From Actinomyces dentalis DSM 19115 (GTDB lineage Bacteria; Actinomycetota; Actinomycetes; Actinomycetales; Actinomycetaceae), in assembly GCF_000429225.1 (NCBI RefSeq), contig NZ_AUBL01000026.1, positions 1-57,724 of the forward strand: a stretch of DNA of 57,724 nucleotides, read 5' to 3'. Position 1 is the stretch's first letter. Each line of letters starts with the position of its first letter. Under the pieces are notes generated by a model, which was not told where the DNA came from, did no database searches, and worked only from the letters and a program-made list of their open reading frames with translations. Position numbers and translations under genes: made by a program. Shown here piece by piece: positions 26,168 through 34,859 of the stretch.

Positions 26168-26884
26168 ATGAGCATCGACTGGTCCAGTCTGTGGAATGAC
26201 GCCCTGTCCCGCGCCCTCCCCGACGGCGCGGCCGCGCCGAGGGTGCTGTGGGTGGCCCTGGCCCTGGTGGCCGTCGTCGTGGCGTGGCCGGCGGCGAGGC
26301 GCACCTCGCGCACCCTGGTGACCATCGTCCACGAGGCGGGGCACGCGGGCGTCGGCGTGCTGGTGGGGCGGCGCTTCCAGGGCTTCGTCGTCGAGAAGGA
26401 CCTGTCCGGTCACGCCGTGACCGCCGGACGGACCCGCGGTCCGGGGAGGATCGCCACCACCTGGGCCGGCTACCCCGCGCCCGCCGTTCTGGGGGCGCTC
26501 GTGGTCGTCGCCGCGCTGGGCGGCCTGGCCGGGCCGGTCCTCGTAGTGAGTCTTCTCGCACTGGTGGTTCTGCTGGTCATGTCGCGCTCGGTGCGGACGG
26601 TGGCGCTGGTGGCGCTCACGATCGCCGTGACCGGCGCCGTGTGGTGGTTCGGCGGGCAGTGGCGCGCGGGCGCCGTCGGCGGCGTCGGGCTGGCCCTCCT
26701 GCTGGGCGCCTGGGACTCCCTGGGCGACGTCGCGCGCTCGCGCGGGCCCGGCCAGGACCACCGCACCCTCGCCGAGCTCACGCCGCTGCCCGCGGGCTTC
26801 TGGCTCTTCACCTGGTTCCTGACCGACGTCGCCGCCACCGCCCTGGCGCTGCTGGCCGTCCGGGAGGCCTGGCAGGCGGGCTGA
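26168..26884 (+). CDS. M50-type membrane metallopeptidase
   Basis: 238 residues. HEAGH in LVTIVHEAGHAGVGVLVGRR at about residues 51-70 is the zinc-binding motif of the M50 (site-2 protease-like) family, set in a membrane protein with five or six hydrophobic helices. A second metal ligand is probably in GAWDSLGDV (about 180-188). Proteins of this 'M50B-like' type are common single genes in actinobacteria; the substrate is unknown. ATG 26168 is chosen because the sequence upstream is low-complexity. Confidence 0.85.
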   Translation: MSIDWSSLWNDALSRALPDGAAAPRVLWVALALVAVVVAWPAARRTSRTLVTIVHEAGHAGVGVLVGRRFQGFVVEKDLSGHAVTAGRTRGPGRIATTWAGYPAPAVLGALVVVAALGGLAGPVLVVSLLALVVLLVMSRSVRTVALVALTIAVTGAVWWFGGQWRAGAVGGVGLALLLGAWDSLGDVARSRGPGQDHRTLAELTPLPAGFWLFTWFLTDVAATALALLAVREAWQAG

Positions 26885-26903
26885 GCCGGGGCGCGGAGTC
26901 GGC

Positions 26904-27025
26904 CTCCTGCGTCCCCGGTCGGGGCGGGGCGGGCCGCGGAGCGGATCTCCCCCTGCGCCCCCGGTCGGGGCGGGGCGGAACCAGAGGGGTCGACTCGCCG
27001 TGCGCCCCGGCCGAACGCGGCCCGG
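26904..27025. repeat. GC-rich intergenic tandem units
   Basis: Two near-identical copies (CCCCGGTCGGGGCGGGGCGG core, near 26912 and 26959, 46-47 bp apart) and a decayed third near 27001. Each can fold as a CCCCG/CGGGG hairpin. The gap 26885-27133 otherwise holds only the DoxX promoter. Confidence 0.55.
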
Positions 27026-27083
27026 CGCCGCCGCGTGGACGGTCGCGCGACTCCGAGTGGTGTGGGAACGACGCCGGCGCCGA

Positions 27084-27089
27084 TAGGCT
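27084..27089 (+). promoter_or_regulatory. -10 box of the DoxX-family gene
   Basis: TAGGCT, 44 nt before the ATG; an AGAAGGAG ribosome-binding site follows at 27121-27128. Confidence 0.45.
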
Positions 27090-27133
27090 GGGGCCGCGGC
27101 CGCAGCGCCGCCACAGCGAGAGAAGGAGTCCTC

Positions 27134-27526
27134 ATGTCCCGACTGGTCGGCGCCGTCGCCCGAGTCCTCATGGCCCCCGTCTTCATCAAAGGCGGGATCA
27201 ACCAGGTCAAGAAAGCGCACCGGCTCGCCCCTGCGGTCGACGCCGCCCTGGAGGAGTACGGCATCGAGGTCTCCGCCAGCGGTGAGAAGCTCGTCAAGCT
27301 CAACGGCATCGGCATGACGGTCGCCGGCGGCGCCCTGGCGCTGGGGGTCTTCCCGCGCACCTCCGCCCTGACCCTGGCCGGCCTGCTCGTCCCGACGACG
27401 ATCGTGGGCCAGGCCTTCTGGAAGGAGGAGGACGAGCGCAAGCGGTCGGCCAGGCTCTCCGGGGCGCTGTCCAACGCGGCGATCATCGGCGGCCTGCTGC
27501 TCGTGGCGGCCCGACGGCGCCGCTGA
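27134..27526 (+). CDS. DoxX-family membrane protein
   Basis: 130 residues with the DoxX start MSRLVGAVARVLMAPVFIKG and about four membrane helices. DoxX-like proteins are linked to redox and thiol stress responses; the specific role is unknown. The ATG is supported by AGAAGGAG 5 nt upstream. The C-terminus is strongly basic (ARRRRR), placing it in the cytoplasm. Confidence 0.85.
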   Translation: MSRLVGAVARVLMAPVFIKGGINQVKKAHRLAPAVDAALEEYGIEVSASGEKLVKLNGIGMTVAGGALALGVFPRTSALTLAGLLVPTTIVGQAFWKEEDERKRSARLSGALSNAAIIGGLLLVAARRRR

Positions 27527-27709
27527 GCCCCGTTCCGATGGCTCCGGGTACTTCTTCCCATGGGAATGGGCGATGAGAGCCGGGCCCGGACTGCCGATCC
27601 GGGAAGCCGACGTCCTACTATGTGGGTGCGCCCGTGCCCGCCTCGGATGAGGCGCGAGCGGGAGGCGCGTCACGATGGTCCCGTATGAAATGTTTGAGAG
27701 GAACGCGTT

Positions 27710-28633
27710 ATGACGTTCGATCCCTTCTCATATCCGGGACCGAGTTCGAGCGGGGCCCGATTCCGCGACCCCGCGGTAGGAGGAGGCCGTGATGGTCGCG
27801 GCGATCGCCGCGACCGAGGGCGCCAGGGCCCCGCGGCGCCAGGAGGGCGTTGGGGGGATGCCCGGCCGCAGGCCCATCGGGATCCGATCGCGTGGGCCTA
27901 CGACCCCTTCGCTCAGGAGGGCTGCGACTCCCACTCGCGGGTCGACCGCCCCCGGGCCGCCGACTACGCCGCGGACCCCTTCGCCGGAAGGCCGGACCCT
28001 TACGACTACGGGTCGGCCCCCCGGGCCAGGGGCCCCTACGACTACGGGTCGGATCCCCGGGTCGAGGACTTCTACGACGACAGGCCGGATCCCGACTACT
28101 ACGACGACAGGCCGGATCCCGACTACTCCCGCCGCGGACCGCGCCGGACCCGTCGCCACCGGAAGCTGAGGGCCGCGGCCGGGCTGTTCAACGTCCTCAT
28201 GTACGCCCGGCGGCTCGAGTCGTCTTACTACGGCCCGGGCCCCTACGGCCCGGCTCCCTACGACTACGGCCCGGGCCCCTACGGTCCGGCTCCCTACGAC
28301 TACGGCCCGGGCCCCGTGCCGCGGGATCCCTATTACGGCCCGGACCCCTGGTACCCACCGCGGTACGTCCCGTACCGGTACGCCCTCCGGCGGAAGTCGA
28401 AGGTTGCGGCCGGTCTGCTCGGCATCTTCCTGGGGTGTTTCGGCGCTCACAATTTCTACCTGGGCTACACCGGCAGGGCGGTCGCCCAGTTGCTGATCAC
28501 CCTGCTCAGCTTCGGCATCCTCGCCCCCGTCTCGGTCTTGTGGGGCTTCGTCGAGGGGATCGTCATCCTGTGCGCCCGGCCCGGACAGCCGCTCTGGGGC
28601 GTCGACGCCCGCGGCGTCCCGCTGATCTCCTGA
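27710..28633 (+). CDS. TM2 domain-containing protein
   Basis: 307 residues. A long hydrophilic N-terminus (1-225) with Asp/Tyr/Pro/Gly-rich repeats (PDPYDYGS, two copies of YDDRPDPDY, three of YGPGPYGPAPYDY) is followed by the TM2 domain: KSKVAAGLLGIFLGCFGAHN, FYLGYTGRAVAQLLI and LWGFVEGIVIL, two helices joined by a short loop. TM2 proteins are small membrane proteins of unclear function. The ATG is preceded by GAGAGGAA. A frameshifted relic with the same ribosome-binding site and a matching C-terminus follows the tRNA. Confidence 0.9.
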   Translation: MTFDPFSYPGPSSSGARFRDPAVGGGRDGRGDRRDRGRQGPAAPGGRWGDARPQAHRDPIAWAYDPFAQEGCDSHSRVDRPRAADYAADPFAGRPDPYDYGSAPRARGPYDYGSDPRVEDFYDDRPDPDYYDDRPDPDYSRRGPRRTRRHRKLRAAAGLFNVLMYARRLESSYYGPGPYGPAPYDYGPGPYGPAPYDYGPGPVPRDPYYGPDPWYPPRYVPYRYALRRKSKVAAGLLGIFLGCFGAHNFYLGYTGRAVAQLLITLLSFGILAPVSVLWGFVEGIVILCARPGQPLWGVDARGVPLIS

Positions 28634-28796
28634 TCCCGGCCCGCGCGGAGCCGGGTCGGGATTTGTGATGAGAACCTCGATCGCATACCGGGCCCGCCCG
28701 GCCGTCCGGTCCCGACGGTCGCCCGGACCCGGCTCCGGCGGCCGTCCGGTCCGGTCCCGACGGGGCCGGCCCGGGATGCTCTGTGACGAAACCGAT

Positions 28797-28830
28797 GAAA
28801 GGCCCGGAACCTTGCGGATCCGGGCCTTTC
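28797..28830 (-). terminator. terminator of tRNA-Gly
   Basis: Perfect 12-bp stem GAAAGGCCCGGA/TCCGGGCCTTTC around a 10-nt loop, 6 nt beyond the 3' end of the tRNA. The outer AAAG/CTTT pairs give a short U run on the minus strand. Confidence 0.8.
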
Positions 28831-28836
28831 CTGCGG

Positions 28837-28907
28837 AGCGGGTGACGGGAATCGAACCCGCGCTGTCAGCTTGGGAAGCTGAAGTTCTACCATTGAACTA
28901 CACCCGC
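28837..28907 (-). tRNA. tRNA-Gly (anticodon CCC)
   Basis: 71-nt cloverleaf: acceptor GCGGGTG/CACCCGC, D-arm with AGTTCAATGGTAGAAC, anticodon stem TCAGC/GCTGA around loop TTCCCAA (anticodon CCC, reads GGG), T-arm CGGGTTCGATTCCCG, discriminator T. The CCA end is not encoded. Confidence 0.95.
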
Positions 28908-28987
28908 GCTCACCTCTGAATGAGGCGCGGGTGCAGCATACAACACGACGACCCCCAGGCGGAAACGCCCGAGAGGAACTCACCACC

Positions 28988-29192
28988 ATGACGAGCATCC
29001 CTGATCCCTGCACCCACTCCCGGGACTCCTACCCGGGATCGGGCCCGGGCGGCGGAGTCCAGCCCTGCGACCCCGCCGCGCAGGGCGGCTACCAGGGGAG
29101 GCTTCCAGCAGCAGACCTACCAGGATCCGGCCGCCCGGCCCGGTGCGCAGCCCCGGGGCGTCGACGCCCGCGGGGCGCCCCCGTCCAACTGA
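28988..29192 (+). pseudogene. frameshifted relic related to the TM2 gene
   Basis: Starts MTSIPDPCTHSRDSYPGS behind GAGAGGAAC, the same ribosome-binding site as the TM2 gene 1.3 kb upstream. Deleting one G in the run near 29096 restores a 67-residue frame ending ARPGAQPRGVDARGAPPSN, which matches the TM2 protein's end ARPGQPLWGVDARGVPLIS. The TM2 membrane segment itself is missing. It looks like a decayed, internally deleted duplicate. Confidence 0.5.
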
Positions 29193-29300
29193 TCCGCGCC
29201 GGGGTCCGACGGCGCGCTCCACGGCGTCGGACCCCGGGCGCAGTCACGACTCGGGCCGTGCCCACGGCGGGCGGGCGCATGCTCCTCCTCATCGGCCGTG

Positions 29301-29306
29301 CACAAT
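29301..29306 (+). promoter_or_regulatory. possible -10 box of dcd
   Basis: CACAAT ends 6 nt before the GTG start, the same spacing as the TAnnnT boxes of other leaderless starts, although the first base is atypical. Confidence 0.3.
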
Positions 29307-29312
29307 TGGGCC

Positions 29313-29954
29313 GTGCTCCTCTCCGACCGCGACATCCGCTCCGAGCTCGACTCCGGTCGCGTGCGCCTGGACCCCTACGACCCGCAGATGGTCCAGCCGG
29401 CGTCCATCGACGTGCGGCTGGACCGCTGGTTCCGCCTGTTCGACAATCACCGCTACCCGGTCATCGACCCCGCGGTCGAGCAGTCCGAGCTCACCCACCT
29501 GGTGGACGTCGGCCCCGACGACCCCTTCATCCTCCACCCCGGCGAGTTCGTCCTGGGCGCCACCTATGAGCGCATCACCCTGCCCGACGACGTCGCCGCG
29601 CGCCTGGAGGGCAAGTCGAGCCTGGGCCGCCTGGGCCTGCTCACCCACTCCACCGCCGGTTTCATCGACCCCGGCTTCGCCGGTCACGTCACTTTGGAGC
29701 TGAGCAATACGGCGACCATGCCCATCAAGCTGTGGCCGGGGATGAGGATCGGCCAGCTGTGCTTCTTCCGCCTGTCCAGTCCGGCGCAGGCCCCCTACGG
29801 CTCGGGCGCGGCGGGCTCGCACTACCAGGGCCAGCGCGGTCCGACGGCGTCGCGCTCGCACCGATCCTTCCGCCGCATCCGCATCGAGGACCCCGGGCCA
29901 CCGGGGGACGCCGACACCCCCACATCCACCGACAACCAGCAGGAGCCCGCATGA
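29313..29954 (+). CDS. dcd: dCTP deaminase
   Basis: 213 residues. The GTG at 29313 gives the typical start [20 protein letters not shown]. Conserved blocks: [34 protein letters not shown] and [15 protein letters not shown] with the catalytic Glu. It converts dCTP to dUTP for thymidylate synthesis; in several actinobacteria the enzyme also removes pyrophosphate from dUTP, which cannot be told here. The C-terminal about 25 residues extend beyond the family norm and are disordered. It overlaps the next gene by 4 nt. Confidence 0.95.
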   Translation: MLLSDRDIRSELDSGRVRLDPYDPQMVQPASIDVRLDRWFRLFDNHRYPVIDPAVEQSELTHLVDVGPDDPFILHPGEFVLGATYERITLPDDVAARLEGKSSLGRLGLLTHSTAGFIDPGFAGHVTLELSNTATMPIKLWPGMRIGQLCFFRLSSPAQAPYGSGAAGSHYQGQRGPTASRSHRSFRRIRIEDPGPPGDADTPTSTDNQQEPA

Positions 29955-31084
29955 GCGAGCAGGATCTCGCCATCTCCCTTCCCACCGACACCTCGACCTT
30001 CTCCGCCGTCGGCATGCTGCCGGTGGGCAGGCTCGACGACTGCCACGCCCTCATCCTGGCCGACGACGTCGCCCCCGAGGAGGTCGAGGCGCTGGCCATG
30101 TCCCAGGACGCGCAGGCGGGCTGGGTGGGGGCCTCGCGCCTCCAGCTGTCCCCGGGGGTCGAGCTCCAGGGCCCCTGGCCGGTCGACGCCGACCTGCGGC
30201 GCCTCATGAATCTGCCCGAGTGGGCGAGCCAGATCATGATCCTGGAGTGCAAGCCGCAGCGCGGCGGGCCCCTGCCGCCCGAGCTGACCGGCATCGACCC
30301 CATGGCGGACGCCTTCCCGCAGGCCCAGCCGGAGGGGGCCGAGCTGCTCGCCCTCGTGCGGCTGCGGGCCATCGCCCGGCGCCTGGCCGGCGCGCTCCTG
30401 CTGCGCGGCGACCCGGCCCACCCCAATGGCGCGACCCGGGTGAGCCGGCGCCGTCGCAGCATCCTGGTCCAGCCGGACCCGTCCTCGAGCGTGAACCTCG
30501 ACGTCTACGCGCCGGTCTGGCTGACGCCCGACGCCACCCAGACGCTGCTCTCCCGGGTGCTTCCCGGGGCGACCCAGCGGCTCGAGCCGATGGCGGGCAG
30601 CGGCGCGGCCGGTCTGAGCGAGATGGACCAGGCCCAGCTGGAGCGCCTGACCGAGCTCATCGGCGCCGACGCCCTGGACCGGGCGTGGCGCCAGGCCGAG
30701 GAGCGTCGCCGCAAGCGGGAGGCGGAGATCGCCCGGGCGGCCGCGGCCGGGGAGGTCTTCGAGGAGATCCGGGACGGGTACGCGATCACCGGGCCCGTGG
30801 ACGCCTCGCGCCGGGACTGGGGCTTCGTGGAGGTCCGCGTCGGCGGCGCCGAACTGCTGCCGCTGGCGGTCAAGGGCGCCAAGTGGGCCGGCGACGGCGC
30901 GGCCGTCTACTCCGCGATCTGGCAGCCGGTCAACGCCGCGGATCGGGACCCCAAGCGCATGACGCCGGACCGCCGCCAGGAGCGCGAGAAGGCGACCGGT
31001 CTCATTGAGCGCATCGCGGTGCTGCTGGCCCAGGCCAGTGGCGGCGTCCCCGTCGACGAGGACGGCTTCCTCGTCGCCCTCTGA
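29951..31084 (+). CDS. conserved hypothetical protein co-translated with dcd
   Basis: 377 residues; I do not recognise a family. The ATG overlaps the dcd stop (ATGA). Seen: an N-terminal alpha/beta region, two strands [12 protein letters not shown] near 183-194, a charged helix ([20 protein letters not shown]) near 240-260 and a C-terminal beta-rich domain ([20 protein letters not shown]). No signal peptide or membrane helix is present. Translational coupling suggests a link to nucleotide metabolism, but that is only inferred. Confidence 0.85.
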   Translation: MSEQDLAISLPTDTSTFSAVGMLPVGRLDDCHALILADDVAPEEVEALAMSQDAQAGWVGASRLQLSPGVELQGPWPVDADLRRLMNLPEWASQIMILECKPQRGGPLPPELTGIDPMADAFPQAQPEGAELLALVRLRAIARRLAGALLLRGDPAHPNGATRVSRRRRSILVQPDPSSSVNLDVYAPVWLTPDATQTLLSRVLPGATQRLEPMAGSGAAGLSEMDQAQLERLTELIGADALDRAWRQAEERRRKREAEIARAAAAGEVFEEIRDGYAITGPVDASRRDWGFVEVRVGGAELLPLAVKGAKWAGDGAAVYSAIWQPVNAADRDPKRMTPDRRQEREKATGLIERIAVLLAQASGGVPVDEDGFLVAL

Positions 31085-31153
31085 CGGCGGCGGCCTGAGG
31101 CGCCCCTCCCCTGAGGCCAAGCGGCCTTCTGATGGCGTGACGGCGCCCCCGAG

Positions 31154-32059
31154 CTACCGCCGCAGCACCCCCGGACCGGTCCGCGGCACGAGCCGCCCCT
31201 CCTGCGCGTCGGCCGCCTCCTCGTCCCAGCTCCAGCCGCCGAAGCCCTCGGCGTCGGACAGGGACCGGGCCCAGGCCACCGGCTCCTCGCCGCGGAGCCG
31301 CCCCACCGACATGTAGTGGCGCAGCAGCCCGGCGGCGGCCTCGGCGTCGTCGAGCGCGCTGTGATGCCGCCCGATGCTCACGCCCGCCGCCTCGCAGCAG
31401 GCGATCAGCTTGCGCGAGGGCGTGGCCATGAAGTGGCGCGCCCACTCCATGGTGCACATGCGCGGCACCCGCGCCCCGCGCGCCAGGTGCCCGGAGCGGC
31501 CCAGCGCCCGGGTGAGGAAGCCGACGTCGAACCTGGCGTTGTGGGCGACGACGACGCGTCCGGCCAGGTCCCGCGCGAGCAGGTCGGCCACGTCGTCGAA
31601 GCGCGGCGCCCCCGTCAGGTCCGCGGCGACGAGCCCGTGGACGAAGGTCGGCCCCACCTCGATATCGCCATCGGGCCCGGGTCCGGGGTTGACGAGCGTG
31701 GACCAGCGGCGCTGCGCGACGCCGTCGGGCCCGGCGAGCACGAGTCCGATCTCGATAATGGAGTCGGTGGCGGGTGACAGGCCGGTGGTCTCCAGGTCGA
31801 CGACGGCGTAGCCGACCCGGAGGGCCGGCCGGTCGCCGCGGGCTCCGGGGCCGGGGTCGAGGTCGGGGTCGGCGCCGGGAGCGGGAGAAGGGGCGTCGGC
31901 GCCGCGGCCCCCGGGGCCGGGGACGGCGGCCGGCACCCGCCCGCGGGCGTCCGGGCCAACCCCGGGCGCGGCGGCGCTGGCACCGCGGCCGGCCGTGAGC
32001 GCGGCCGAACGGACCAGCGGCGCGAGGCGGTCGCGGGCGGGGCGTCGGTAGAAGGGCAT
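31154..32059 (-). CDS. DEDDh 3'-5' exonuclease (DnaQ-like)
   Basis: 301 residues. The exonuclease motifs are complete: VVDLETTGLSPATDSIIEIG (Exo I), VVAHNARFDVGFL (Exo II) and HSALDDAEAAAGL (Exo III, His and Asp of DEDDh). The N-terminal about 80 residues are low-complexity. Related actinobacterial proteins are epsilon-like exonucleases used in repair. The start is set at the ATG at 32059 because TAGCAT lies 7 nt upstream; ATG 32068 is the alternative but would overlap that box. Confidence 0.9.
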   Translation of the reverse strand: MPFYRRPARDRLAPLVRSAALTAGRGASAAAPGVGPDARGRVPAAVPGPGGRGADAPSPAPGADPDLDPGPGARGDRPALRVGYAVVDLETTGLSPATDSIIEIGLVLAGPDGVAQRRWSTLVNPGPGPDGDIEVGPTFVHGLVAADLTGAPRFDDVADLLARDLAGRVVVAHNARFDVGFLTRALGRSGHLARGARVPRMCTMEWARHFMATPSRKLIACCEAAGVSIGRHHSALDDAEAAAGLLRHYMSVGRLRGEEPVAWARSLSDAEGFGGWSWDEEAADAQEGRLVPRTGPGVLRR

Positions 32060-32066
32060 CCCCGCC

Positions 32067-32072
32067 ATGCTA
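32067..32072 (-). promoter_or_regulatory. -10 box of the DEDDh exonuclease gene
   Basis: TAGCAT on the minus strand, 7 nt before the ATG at 32059. Confidence 0.4.
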
Positions 32073-32100
32073 GACGAGCCGCTCCGGGGCGCCGCCGCCC

Positions 32101-32318
32101 GCCGCCCGCGCGGCGCCGGACCCGAATCCCAGCTGGTTCGTGGGCGCCGGCGCTGCCCGCCCCGCCCGCGCGGCGCCGGACCCGATGACCCCGTTCGTCC
32201 GGCCCACTTCCGCCCCGCCCGCCGCCGGGACCCGCCCACTTCCGCCCCGCCCGCCGCCGGGACCCGCGGTTCGCGCCCGCAAGACGACTGCCGCTGAGGG
32301 TCCCGCCCGCCGCCGGGC
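32101..32318. repeat. GC-rich intergenic direct repeats
   Basis: CCGCGCGGCGCCGGACCCGA-type units at 32101 and 32161 (60 bp apart) are followed by two tandem 31-bp units beginning CCCACTTCCGCCCCGCCCG (near 32199 and 32230) and a partial copy near 32301. They fill the divergent gap between the exonuclease and nitroreductase genes. Confidence 0.55.
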
Positions 32319-32321
32319 CGA

Positions 32322-32327
32322 TAGGCT
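32322..32327 (+). promoter_or_regulatory. -10 box of the nitroreductase gene
   Basis: TAGGCT, 6 nt before the ATG at 32334. Confidence 0.5.
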
Positions 32328-32333
32328 CGGGTC

Positions 32334-33134
32334 ATGAGCGACGCCCCCACCACAGCCTTGACCACCCCCGCCACCGCACCCGTCCTCAACGACACGATCC
32401 GCGCCCAGCTCGCCCACCGCACCATCCGCGCCTACGCCGACGACAGGCTCGACGAGGACACCGTCACCACGCTCCTCGACGTCGCCCGTCACGGTGCGAC
32501 CGCCTCCTACCAGCAGCAGGTCACGATCATCCGCGTCCTCGACCCGGCCGTGCGCGAGCAGCTCCACCTCGCCTCCGGCCAGCCCTACGTGGGCGGGGAC
32601 CGCGGCGAGCTGTTCGTCTTCGTCGTCGACCTGCACCGCAACGCCGTCCTGCGCGAGCGCGCCGGGGCGGACCCCGAGCCCCTGGAGCGCACCAACCTCT
32701 TCCTCCAGGGCGTGGAGGACACGATCATCGCCGCGCAGAACGTCGTCGTGGCCGCCGAGTCGCTGGGGCTGGGCACCACCTACCTCGGCTCCATCCTGGC
32801 CGACCCCCGCCGGGTCATCGACGCCCTGCGCCTGCCCGAGCGCACCTTCCCGCTGCTGGGCCTGCTCGTCGGCCGCCCCGCCCAGGCCCCCCAGTACAAG
32901 CCGCGCCTGCCGCGCGAGATCACCACCGCCGTCGACGCCTACCCGGAGCCGGACGAGCACCTGGAGGCCCTGGCCGACTACGATGCCACGGTCCGCGAGT
33001 ACTACGACCTGCGGGATGCCAACACGCGCGTCGACTCCTTCTCCGAGCAGATCGCCCGGGCCCTGGGCACGGGCGGGGCGAGCACCTCGCCCGTCCTGGA
33101 GGTCCTGCACTCCCAGCGGCTGTGCCTGCGGTGA
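32334..33134 (+). CDS. nitroreductase-family (NfsA-like) flavoprotein
   Basis: 266 residues. The family pattern is seen in LAHRTIRAYADDRLDEDTV, then HGATASYQQQV (FMN-contact region), ESLGLGTTYLGSI and FPLLGLLVGRPAQ. It is an FMN-dependent NAD(P)H oxidoreductase acting on nitro- or quinone-type compounds, in the cytoplasm. The length and the C-terminal third fit the NfsA/FRP subgroup. The GTG of the next gene overlaps its stop, so the two are co-translated. Confidence 0.9.
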   Translation: MSDAPTTALTTPATAPVLNDTIRAQLAHRTIRAYADDRLDEDTVTTLLDVARHGATASYQQQVTIIRVLDPAVREQLHLASGQPYVGGDRGELFVFVVDLHRNAVLRERAGADPEPLERTNLFLQGVEDTIIAAQNVVVAAESLGLGTTYLGSILADPRRVIDALRLPERTFPLLGLLVGRPAQAPQYKPRLPREITTAVDAYPEPDEHLEALADYDATVREYYDLRDANTRVDSFSEQIARALGTGGASTSPVLEVLHSQRLCLR

Positions 33135-34000
33135 GCCCTTCCGCGGCGGGTCCGCCCGCCGCCACCCGTCCCCTGAAGGGGGACGCGGCCGCCCGGGCCC
33201 TGCCGGCGCTGGAGGGCTTCGGCTTCCCGACGGCCGTGGTCGTCACGGAGGGCGGCCGGGTGCTGGCGGAGGCCGGCGCCGTCGACGAGATCTTCCCCTT
33301 CGCCTCGGTGACCAAGCCGATCGTGGCGTGGAGCGCCCTGATCGCCGTCGAGCGCGGCCTGCTGAGCCTGGACGACGACGCCGCGCCGGATCTCCTGCCC
33401 GGGGCGACGATCCGCCACCTGCTGGCCCACGCCGGCGGGATCGCCTTCGACTCCGACGCCGTGCTGGCCCCGCCCGGGGCTCGGCGCATCTACTCCAACC
33501 GGGGGATCGAGATCCTGGGGCGGCGGCTGGTCGAGGCGACGGGGGCGGGGCTGGAGGAGTGGGTCGAGACCACCGTCCTGGAGCCGCTGGGGATGGCGAG
33601 CGTCCTCATTCCCGGCTCGCCCGCGCACTCGGGGGAGGGCAGCGCGGCCGACCTGTCGGTCTTCGCCCGCGAGCTGGCCGCGCCCGGGCTCGTGTCCGCC
33701 GGGCTGGCGGAGCGGGCCCGCACCGTTGCCTTCCCCGGGCTCGACGGCGTCCTGCCCGGGTACGGGCGGCAGCGGCCCAACGACTTCGGGCTGGGGGTTG
33801 AGATCCGCGGGCGCAAGGCGCCGCACTGGACGGGGTCGGGCAACAGCCCGGCGACCTTCGGGCACTTCGGGCAGTCGGGGTCGTTCATCTGGGTGGATCC
33901 GGTGGCCGGGCGGCAGGCGGTGTTCCTGGGCGCCGAACCCTTCGGCCGGGCGCACGCCGCGGCCTGGCCCGCCCTGAACGACCAGATCCTCGCCCTTTGA
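33131..34000 (+). CDS. serine hydrolase (beta-lactamase class C / PBP-like fold)
   Basis: 289 residues. The active-site motif SxxK is in PFASVTKPIVAW (SVTK) near residues 59-62, and YSN near 122-124 is the Tyr-x-Asn motif; the third motif is probably HFGQSGSF near 244 (H-x-G type). Without a signal peptide it is more likely a cytoplasmic esterase or peptidase of the EstB group than a secreted beta-lactamase. GTG 33131 overlaps the nitroreductase stop; the GTG at 33122 is an alternative. Confidence 0.85.
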   Translation: MSPSAAGPPAATRPLKGDAAARALPALEGFGFPTAVVVTEGGRVLAEAGAVDEIFPFASVTKPIVAWSALIAVERGLLSLDDDAAPDLLPGATIRHLLAHAGGIAFDSDAVLAPPGARRIYSNRGIEILGRRLVEATGAGLEEWVETTVLEPLGMASVLIPGSPAHSGEGSAADLSVFARELAAPGLVSAGLAERARTVAFPGLDGVLPGYGRQRPNDFGLGVEIRGRKAPHWTGSGNSPATFGHFGQSGSFIWVDPVAGRQAVFLGAEPFGRAHAAAWPALNDQILAL

Positions 34001-34075
34001 AGTCCCGCCCGACCTCCCCGACGCCGGGATTGATCGAATCCCCCGCAGGGTCGGCCCGCTTCTTCGCCCTCTTCG

Positions 34076-34146
34076 CCGAGACGTGCATTCTGCTCTCGAG
34101 AGCAACGGTTGGAACTGCACGCTTCAGTGCGAAGTGCACGTCTCGG
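34076..34146. repeat. palindromic unit B, copy 2 (inverted)
   Basis: 71 bp, inverted relative to 4065-4135, with arm core GAGACGTGCA and the conserved centre CGGTTGGAACTGC. Confidence 0.8.
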
Positions 34147-34198
34147 CGCCGGCGGCGCCCGGGCGGCCGGCGCCGCGGTCCGCGAGCACGCCGGGTAA

Positions 34199-34275
34199 CC
34201 CGCGAGATCGCCACTTGACCCGCGAGCACGTCCGCTAGAGGTACGTTCTCGCGGGTCAAGTGACGATCTCGCGGG
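34199..34275. repeat. palindromic unit C
   Basis: 28-bp arms with one mismatch (34199-34226 and 34248-34275; core CACTTGACCCGCGAG) around a 21-bp centre. It is inserted between units B and A in this copy only. Confidence 0.85.
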
Positions 34276-34379
34276 CCGGGCGGCCTCCCCGCGGGCCTCG
34301 TCCGGTCGTCGGGGCGCCCGTCATGGTCGCCATCGGACCCGCGGCCGCCCTCTCCGGAGGGGCCGCGGCGGCGCCGGTT

Positions 34380-34497
34380 GTCCAAATCTGTTGCAAAGGC
34401 CCCGATCGCGCCGGAGCGCCGGAAGAGAATCGTTGATATTCCGCGCTTTCCTCCGCCGTCGATCCCGGCCCGGGGCACCTTTGCAACAGATTCGGAC
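34380..34497. repeat. palindromic unit A, copy 2 (inverted)
   Basis: 118 bp; arms 34380-34400 and 34477-34497 (two differences). The interior AGAATCGTTGATATTCCGC is the reverse complement of that in copy 1. Confidence 0.85.
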
Positions 34498-34691
34498 ACG
34501 CCCCCGCCCCGGACCGCCCCAGGAGCCCCACCCGCCCCACCACGCTGGCGCCCCGCGACGGCGAGCCCGGATGAGGTGTGGCGGAAGATCGTCCGGACGG
34601 CGCTCCGGGCTGGTTCCGGCGCCCCCGCCCCGCCGATTGTCTCGCATTATGAGATGGTGTCTCGCATGTCGTGACGCTGCCGACCCAGGAT

Positions 34692-34750
34692 TCGTCTGCT
34701 ACGCCCCTTCACCCTCCGCTACGCCCCTTTTTCCCGTACAGCAGAGGGTG
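34692..34750. repeat. GCGTAGC-type repeat, copy 2 (inverted)
   Basis: GTCTGCTACGCC, CACCCTCCGCTACGC and CCCGTACAGCAGAGGGTG appear in the same order as on the opposite strand of 4290-4357. Confidence 0.6.
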
Positions 34751-34859
34751 GGTGAGCGCGGCGAGGGCGAAGAAGTGGGGTGCATCTCTTAGTGAGGCGG
34801 CAATTCCCGCGGGGCTCTCGCCAGCGGCATCTCCGGACGGCCCGTCAGGGGCGGGAAAT

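Noticed and set aside
28931-29569. 212-codon frame running from the TM2 relic into dcd
   Set aside because: It reads dcd out of frame and turns into Pro/Arg-rich sequence; only the short relic part resembles a real protein.
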